Below are positions 5,788 to 9,425 of a DNA stretch of 9,425 bases, piece by piece. The notes beneath the pieces are model-generated. The model saw only the letters and a program-made list of their open reading frames with translations. It ran no database searches and had not been told where the DNA came from. The position numbers were made by a program, and so were the translations under genes. The first letter of the stretch is position 1. Every line of letters starts with the position of its first letter. This DNA is from Spirochaetae bacterium HGW-Spirochaetae-7 (GTDB lineage Bacteria; Spirochaetota; Spirochaetia; Treponematales; UBA12059). The stretch lies in the NCBI GenBank assembly GCA_002839245.1, contig PGXR01000122.1, forward strand, positions 1 to 9,425, given 5' to 3'.

Positions 5788-7689
5788 ATGCGGAGCAGCG
5801 GCGGAGCAAGACTCAAGCGTATAATCATCCTGCCCTTTTTCATCATCATCTCCGTCGGCTTCGCCCTGTCGTGGGGGATGTACGTCTACGGCTCGAGGAT
5901 AGCCCTCGGGGACGCCGTCTCCTCGATCATGACGGCGTCTTCGGAACGCATCGCCGAGGAAATTGCCAAGCGATTCGAGAGCGCCGCCCATGCCGCGGGC
6001 ACCAACGCCGCCTTCCTCGGCACGATCCTCGGCGACCCCGTTCCGAACCCTTTGAAGCCGACCGAGATACGCAAGATATTCCTGGAACAGCTCCGGCTGG
6101 ATATGGGACTGGCCATACTGGCCCTGGGCACCGAGGATGGCGAATACCAGGAGGCGCAGCGGCAGCCCGGCGAAGCGTTCAGGGTAGGCAGCGCCGGCGT
6201 TTCAACCGCGGGGGCCCTCGTCTTCCGGCCCGTCCTCGAGGATGATTCCTTCGGCGCCCCCAACCAGAGCGTTCCCGGCTACGACCCGCGCAACCGCCCC
6301 TGGTACAAGGCCGCCATCTCCGCCGCCGGCCCGGCCTGGAGCGCTCCGTACACGCTGTACTCGAACGCGGACCTCGCCGTCGCCGCCACCGCGCCGGTGT
6401 TCAGAGCCGGCTCGATCATCGGCGTCGTCTCGGCGACCATAACGCTCGGCACGCTCTCGGAATACCTGTCCGTGATCAAGGAAGCCGAACACGGGGTCAT
6501 TTACGTCACCGATTCCGTCGACATGCTCATCGCTTCGTCATCGGCGCCTATTCTCGACCGGGAAGGCAAGCGGACCCTGGCTTGGGACAATCCAGATCCC
6601 CTGGTTGCCGCCATAGCCGAAGCAGTGAACCAGGCGGCTCCGAGGGCTGCGACGGCTTCCCGGAGCAGGTTCTCGTTCCGCCTGAACGGCAATCGTTATC
6701 TGGGGCGAGCGGTTCCCTTCGCTCCCAACCTTGACCTCGACTGGACGATAGTCATAGCCGTGGAGGAGCGTTCGTACGCCGAGAAGCTGCTCGAGGCCGA
6801 CATACGGAACTTCGTACTGTTCGTGCTGTTCCTTGTCGCTTCCTTCGTAGTCGGCTGGTTCGTCGTTGACGACATCACCAAGCCGATACGCGCGCTCGCC
6901 GACGGCGTCGATGCCTTCAGGCCCGGCGCCGCCATCCCGGCGGAGCTGACCGCCTTCGCTACCCACAAGAATGAGTTTGGCAAGCTGTCGCGGTCCTTCC
7001 TGGCCATGAAGATCCGCCTCGACGAGAGTTTCGGCGCCATCGAGGCGAGCCTCGCCGAGAAGGAGGTCCTCCTCAAGGAAGTGCACCACCGCGTCAAGAA
7101 CAACCTGCAGGTCGTATCGAGCATCCTGTCCATACAGTCCGGTACGATAGCGGATGAAGCGGCAAAAAAATCCTTCGATGAGTGCCAGGACAGGATTCAG
7201 GCCATGGCATTCGTCCACGAGGAAGTCTACCGTACCGGCTCCTTCGTCGAGCTCGGTATGTCCGACTACCTGCGCCGCATATGCGAATCGCTCCGCCAGG
7301 GCAGGTTGCAGGGTGCGTGCGACACCTCCTTCAGCGTCGAGGTAAACGACGAAGCCGCCCTGTCCCTGGACAAGGCCATCCCTTGCGGCCTCATCGTCAA
7401 CGAGCTTGTCACCAACTCGCTCAAGCACGCCTTCAACGGGCGGGAACTGGGCAGCGTTTCAGTATCTTTCCATCGTGATGGCCCAGCCTGGCGGCTCGCC
7501 GTCGCCGACGACGGTGTCGGCATGAATGCCGACGGCCGCGCGGAGCTTGCCGGTGCCAGCGGGACCGCCAATATGGACGGCATAGGCCACCAGCTCGTGG
7601 AGGGTCTTGTCGTCCAGCTCCGCGGCACCATTACCTACGACGCCACGGCCGGCGGCGGCACGTCGGTGTCCGTCACCTTCCCCGCCTGA
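5788..7689 (+). CDS. Membrane sensor histidine kinase (dCache, HAMP-like, HisKA_2, HATPase_c)
   Basis: The 633-residue protein is a two-component sensor. A first membrane helix at about 12-34 follows a short Arg/Lys-rich N-terminus. Residues about 35-340 form an extracytoplasmic Cache-type sensor: YDPRNRPWYKAA (165-176), SAPYTLY and the closing GVVSATITLGTLSEYL are dCache signatures, usually for small ligands such as carboxylates or amino acids. A second helix at about 341-363 leads to a HAMP-like linker beginning ITKPIRALADGVD. The dimerisation/phosphoacceptor region is HisKA_2 type, EVHHRVKNNLQ, with the phospho-His at 433 or 434. The ATPase domain has the N box (Asn538 and Asn543 in VNELVTNSLKHAF), DDGVGM (574-579) and GIGHQLV (598-604). 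No response regulator gene lies in the window, so the partner is elsewhere. It runs in the same direction as the downstream AOR operon, 150 bp apart, so a regulatory link is possible but unproven. Confidence 0.93.
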   Translation: MRSSGGARLKRIIILPFFIIISVGFALSWGMYVYGSRIALGDAVSSIMTASSERIAEEIAKRFESAAHAAGTNAAFLGTILGDPVPNPLKPTEIRKIFLEQLRLDMGLAILALGTEDGEYQEAQRQPGEAFRVGSAGVSTAGALVFRPVLEDDSFGAPNQSVPGYDPRNRPWYKAAISAAGPAWSAPYTLYSNADLAVAATAPVFRAGSIIGVVSATITLGTLSEYLSVIKEAEHGVIYVTDSVDMLIASSSAPILDREGKRTLAWDNPDPLVAAIAEAVNQAAPRAATASRSRFSFRLNGNRYLGRAVPFAPNLDLDWTIVIAVEERSYAEKLLEADIRNFVLFVLFLVASFVVGWFVVDDITKPIRALADGVDAFRPGAAIPAELTAFATHKNEFGKLSRSFLAMKIRLDESFGAIEASLAEKEVLLKEVHHRVKNNLQVVSSILSIQSGTIADEAAKKSFDECQDRIQAMAFVHEEVYRTGSFVELGMSDYLRRICESLRQGRLQGACDTSFSVEVNDEAALSLDKAIPCGLIVNELVTNSLKHAFNGRELGSVSVSFHRDGPAWRLAVADDGVGMNADGRAELAGASGTANMDGIGHQLVEGLVVQLRGTITYDATAGGGTSVSVTFPA

Positions 7690-7695
7690 AAAGAC

Positions 7696-7731
7696 GAGGC
7701 AGCAATCTCGTTTCGGATACTGAAACGCCTC
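7696..7731. terminator. Hairpin after the histidine kinase gene, weak terminator candidate
   Basis: CGTTTC (7709-7714) and GAAACG (7722-7727) form a perfect 6-bp stem with a 7-nt loop just after the kinase stop. GAGG (7696-7699) can extend the pairing with CCTC (7728-7731) across a 9-nt bulge. No run of T follows; the downstream bases are TGTCAGAATTT. It could end the kinase transcript or act as a leader element. Confidence 0.3.
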
Positions 7732-7824
7732 TGTCAGAATTTACGGTTGCGGTTCTTTCAGCCCCCTCATATACTGATAAGCTCACTGGTACTATACTGA
7801 GGATCCACGATAAGAGACTTAAAA

Positions 7825-7830
7825 AGGAGG
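7825..7830 (+). promoter_or_regulatory. Shine-Dalgarno of the polyferredoxin gene, fixing a GTG start
   Basis: AGGAGG within AAAAAGGAGG is a perfect anti-16S match, 9 nt before GTG 7840. It decides in favour of the GTG start. Confidence 0.85.
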
Positions 7831-7839
7831 TCAACTACC

Positions 7840-8319
7840 GTGATCAAATACCTCAAGCTCGACGACGCCAAATGCGTCGGTTGCATGAGTTGTACGTCCG
7901 CCTGCTCCAGGGCATACGCGAAGGAAGACAACCCGGCCAAGTCGAGGATACAGGTCCTCGCTCTGGGTTCGGGCCGGTTCCACCTGGTCGCCTGCGACCA
8001 AGAATGCCGCAAGTGCGTCGCCGAATGCCCAGTCCAGGCCATCACCGTGAACAGGCAAGGCGTGGTGATGATCGACAGGAAATTGTGCGTCGGTTGCCTC
8101 GCCTGCGTCGCCGTCTGCCCCATCGACGCGATGAGGTTCTTCCCGGCGGAACCGGTGCCGTTCAAGTGCATCGCCTGCGGCATCTGCACCAAGGCCTGCC
8201 CGAAAGGCGCGCTGGAGATAGCCGAAAAGGAAGACAGCCCGGCTTCCCGGTTCCCGTTCGAAGCAGCAGCCGCCGTCAACCGTGACGCCGGCATGCTCCC
8301 CGGGGAGGCCTCCCGATGA
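7840..8319 (+). CDS. Polyferredoxin with four [4Fe-4S] motifs, electron-transfer subunit of an AOR-type enzyme
   Basis: The 159-residue protein carries four cysteine quartets, each expected to hold a [4Fe-4S] cluster: Cys12-15-18-22; Cys52-56-59-63 (spacing C-x3-C-x2-C-x3-C); Cys83-86-89-93; and Cys110-113-116-120. Prolines follow the last cysteine of the second, third and fourth motifs, as in bacterial ferredoxins. There is no signal peptide, so it should be cytoplasmic. Length and cluster number resemble AorA of AorABC-type aldehyde oxidoreductases, which wires the tungsten subunit to its electron partner. Its stop overlaps the AOR start as ATGA (8316-8319), strong evidence of translational coupling and complex formation. 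It could also serve as a general ferredoxin or HycB-like subunit, but the context favours the AOR role. It starts with GTG after a very strong Shine-Dalgarno. Confidence 0.92.
   Translation: MIKYLKLDDAKCVGCMSCTSACSRAYAKEDNPAKSRIQVLALGSGRFHLVACDQECRKCVAECPVQAITVNRQGVVMIDRKLCVGCLACVAVCPIDAMRFFPAEPVPFKCIACGICTKACPKGALEIAEKEDSPASRFPFEAAAAVNRDAGMLPGEASR
8302..8308 (+). promoter_or_regulatory. Shine-Dalgarno of the AOR gene, inside the ferredoxin coding region
   Basis: GGGGAGG ends 7 nt before the ATG at 8316. It fixes the AOR start in the ATGA overlap. Confidence 0.75.
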
Positions 8320-9425
8320 AAGCCGCATTCGACATGAAGGACTTCAAGCTCCTGTCGGAGACCCGCTTCGACAGGAAACCCGTCCACCGCGGATACGCCA
8401 TGCGGACCATGCACGTCGATGTCGGCGCGCGCATGATGACCGAGAAGCCGGTTTCGGAAGAGATGAAATCCAGGTTCACCGGCGGCAAGGGATTCGGTCT
8501 CCGCCTCCTGTGGGACGGGACGAAGGCCACGACGAAGTGGGACGACCCCGAGAACGAGATAGTCATAGCCATGGGTCCGGTCTGCGGCAACACCAACTAT
8601 CCCGGCTCCGGCAAGAGCCTCGTCGTCAGCCTGTCGCCCATGACCGGCGTACCGATAGACTCGAACGTCGGTGGTTACTTCGGCCCCTACCTCAAGTTCG
8701 GCGGCTGGGACGCACTGGAAATACAGGGCAAGGCAGATCGCGAAACCATCGTCTTCATCGACAACGTCGAGGGCGTCGTTCGATTCTACGAATCGCCCGA
8801 GGGCCTGCAACAGGATACACACCTCCTTTCGGAAGAGCTTACCCACGCGTTCGCCGGCGGAGGCTCTTCGGTCGATCCCGCCGAACTCCAGGCAATCTCG
8901 GTGATATCAGCCGGCCGCGGCGCCGACCATTCGCCGATGGGGCTCCTCAACTTCAGCCTCTATGACAAACGGCGCGCCGGCATCCGCGTGAAGCAGGCTG
9001 GCCGCGGCGGCATAGGCCGCGTGCTCCGCGACAAGAAGATACGCGCCCTCGTCTGCCGCTACCGCGGCGTCGTCCAGAACTCCAACGACTCGGCCGATCC
9101 CGCAGAGGTGCAGCGCCTGGGGCTCAAGCTCCACCGCGAGATAATCGTCAACGACGACAGGCAGTGCAAGATGCGCAAGCAGGGCACCGCCCACCTGATG
9201 GAAGTGATGAACGACTACGACCTCCTGCCGACGAAGAACCACAAGTACGGCCAGGACCCCCGGGGCCCCGAGATAGCAAGCTGGGTTTGGGAAAAGCTGC
9301 TGTCGCAGGACGTTCCCGACGGATGCTGGTTCGGCTGCACCCTCGCCTGCGCCCACGCCGCCGACCACTTCCTCCTCGAGACCGGCCCGTACAAGGGCAC
9401 CAAGGTCTGCGTCGACGGCCCCGAG
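8316..9425 (+). CDS. Aldehyde:ferredoxin oxidoreductase-family tungsten enzyme, catalytic subunit, 3' end outside the window
   Basis: The first 370 residues of an open frame that runs off the right edge match the AOR family, whose members use a tungsten-bis-pterin centre and one [4Fe-4S] cluster to oxidise aldehydes or reduce acids. Domain 1 shows FTGGKGFGLRLLWD (54-67), IAMGPVCGNTNYPGSGKSLV (84-103), LSPMTG (106-111), SNVGGYFGPYLKFGG (116-130) with ALEIQGKA (133-140), and QAGRGGIG (227-234) before KKIRALV. The cluster-binding region is DGCWFGCTLACAHAAD, with Cys337, Cys341 and Cys345; the fourth ligand would lie beyond the window. Spacing is C-x3-C-x3-C rather than the C-x2-C-x3-C of archaeal AOR. 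It then continues TGPYKG and VDGPE. About 250-300 residues are missing from view. The substrate cannot be told from the sequence. It is translationally coupled to the polyferredoxin; an FAD subunit or pterin genes may follow outside the window. Confidence 0.93.
   Translation, partial: MKAAFDMKDFKLLSETRFDRKPVHRGYAMRTMHVDVGARMMTEKPVSEEMKSRFTGGKGFGLRLLWDGTKATTKWDDPENEIVIAMGPVCGNTNYPGSGKSLVVSLSPMTGVPIDSNVGGYFGPYLKFGGWDALEIQGKADRETIVFIDNVEGVVRFYESPEGLQQDTHLLSEELTHAFAGGGSSVDPAELQAISVISAGRGADHSPMGLLNFSLYDKRRAGIRVKQAGRGGIGRVLRDKKIRALVCRYRGVVQNSNDSADPAEVQRLGLKLHREIIVNDDRQCKMRKQGTAHLMEVMNDYDLLPTKNHKYGQDPRGPEIASWVWEKLLSQDVPDGCWFGCTLACAHAADHFLLETGPYKGTKVCVDGPE

Larger units (their letters stand above)
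7690..7839 (+). promoter_or_regulatory. Leader/promoter region of the ferredoxin-AOR operon with tandem -10-like boxes
   Basis: This is a 150-bp gap that is richer in A+T than the genes around it. TTGCGG (7747-7752), a 17-nt spacer and TATACT (7770-7775) form the best promoter. A second TATACT lies at 7793-7798; both are followed by GA, giving an 8-bp direct repeat TATACTGA with a 23-bp period. The second box has no matching -35. Depending on which is used, the 5' leader would be about 35 to 60 nt, unlike the apparently leaderless genes elsewhere in the window. Confidence 0.45.

Noticed and set aside
7801..7839. Riboswitch in the AOR leader
   Set aside because: The leader is short and I see no match to a molybdenum/tungsten cofactor (Moco) riboswitch, which would need a much longer structured element.
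7767..8846. Minus-strand open frame of 359 codons opposite the ferredoxin and AOR
   Set aside because: Antisense shadow: the four cysteine motifs and AOR motifs on the plus strand leave no doubt about the coding strand.
1..9425. CRISPR array, tRNA or rRNA gene, insertion sequence ends
   Set aside because: I found no regularly spaced repeats, no tRNA-like cloverleaf with a CCA-proximal acceptor, no rRNA segments and no transposase. The only mobile-type hint is the unexplained junction at the left edge.

Overview
The window looks like a high-GC chromosomal segment from an anaerobic bacterium, quite possibly a spirochaete (Spirochaetota). The phylum is an inference from three things: a fused AroD-AroE enzyme, an Era whose P-loop reads GRPSAGKST rather than the usual GRPNVGKST, and a CBS/DRTGG-type manganese pyrophosphatase. 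The anaerobic lifestyle is inferred from an aldehyde:ferredoxin oxidoreductase-type tungsten enzyme with its polyferredoxin. Codon use is odd for the base composition: ATA (Ile) and AGG (Arg) are frequent although the genes are roughly 65% G+C.

Layout. Positions 1 to about 128 hold a foreign-looking piece of about 50% G+C: on the minus strand it encodes the conserved phosphorylation-loop/hinge region of a P-type cation ATPase, running off the left edge. It is joined abruptly to the 3' end of an unrecognised plus-strand gene (about 127-360), so the left edge is either a rearrangement scar or an assembly chimera. Next come two closely spaced plus-strand genes: aroDE (369-1871, shikimate pathway) and era (1892-2776, ribosome assembly GTPase). 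The peptidyl-tRNA hydrolase gene pth (2821-3396, minus) converges on era, with an inverted repeat between them.

The Mn-dependent pyrophosphatase gene (3465-5120, plus) diverges from pth through a 68-bp region that carries two back-to-back promoters with overlapping -35 boxes. Converging on it, and overlapping it at the stop codons, is a minus-strand pair encoding a ThiS-like sulfur carrier (5511-5714) followed by a thioredoxin-fold protein with a single active-site cysteine (5117-5497). A 73-bp divergent promoter region then leads into a membrane sensor histidine kinase (5788-7689; dCache, HAMP-like, HisKA_2, HATPase). After a 150-bp leader with tandem TATACTGA boxes comes the operon for a four-cluster polyferredoxin (7840-8319) and the catalytic subunit of an AOR-family oxidoreductase (8316 to beyond the right edge; 370 residues visible).

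How the genes fit together. The left two thirds is mostly housekeeping: aromatic amino acid precursors, ribosome maturation, peptidyl-tRNA recycling and pyrophosphate removal. The right third is a redox module resembling AorA/AorB-type aldehyde oxidoreductases: the polyferredoxin should carry electrons to or from the tungsten-bis-pterin subunit. The nearby sulfur carrier could serve pterin-cofactor or thiamine sulfur insertion, but this is inferred from proximity only. The most unusual signal is regulatory. At the two divergent intergenic regions the predicted -10 boxes lie 6-9 nt from the start codons, with no good Shine-Dalgarno in between, which predicts leaderless or nearly leaderless mRNAs. 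By contrast aroDE, era, the thioredoxin-like gene, the ferredoxin and AOR have recognisable Shine-Dalgarno sites.
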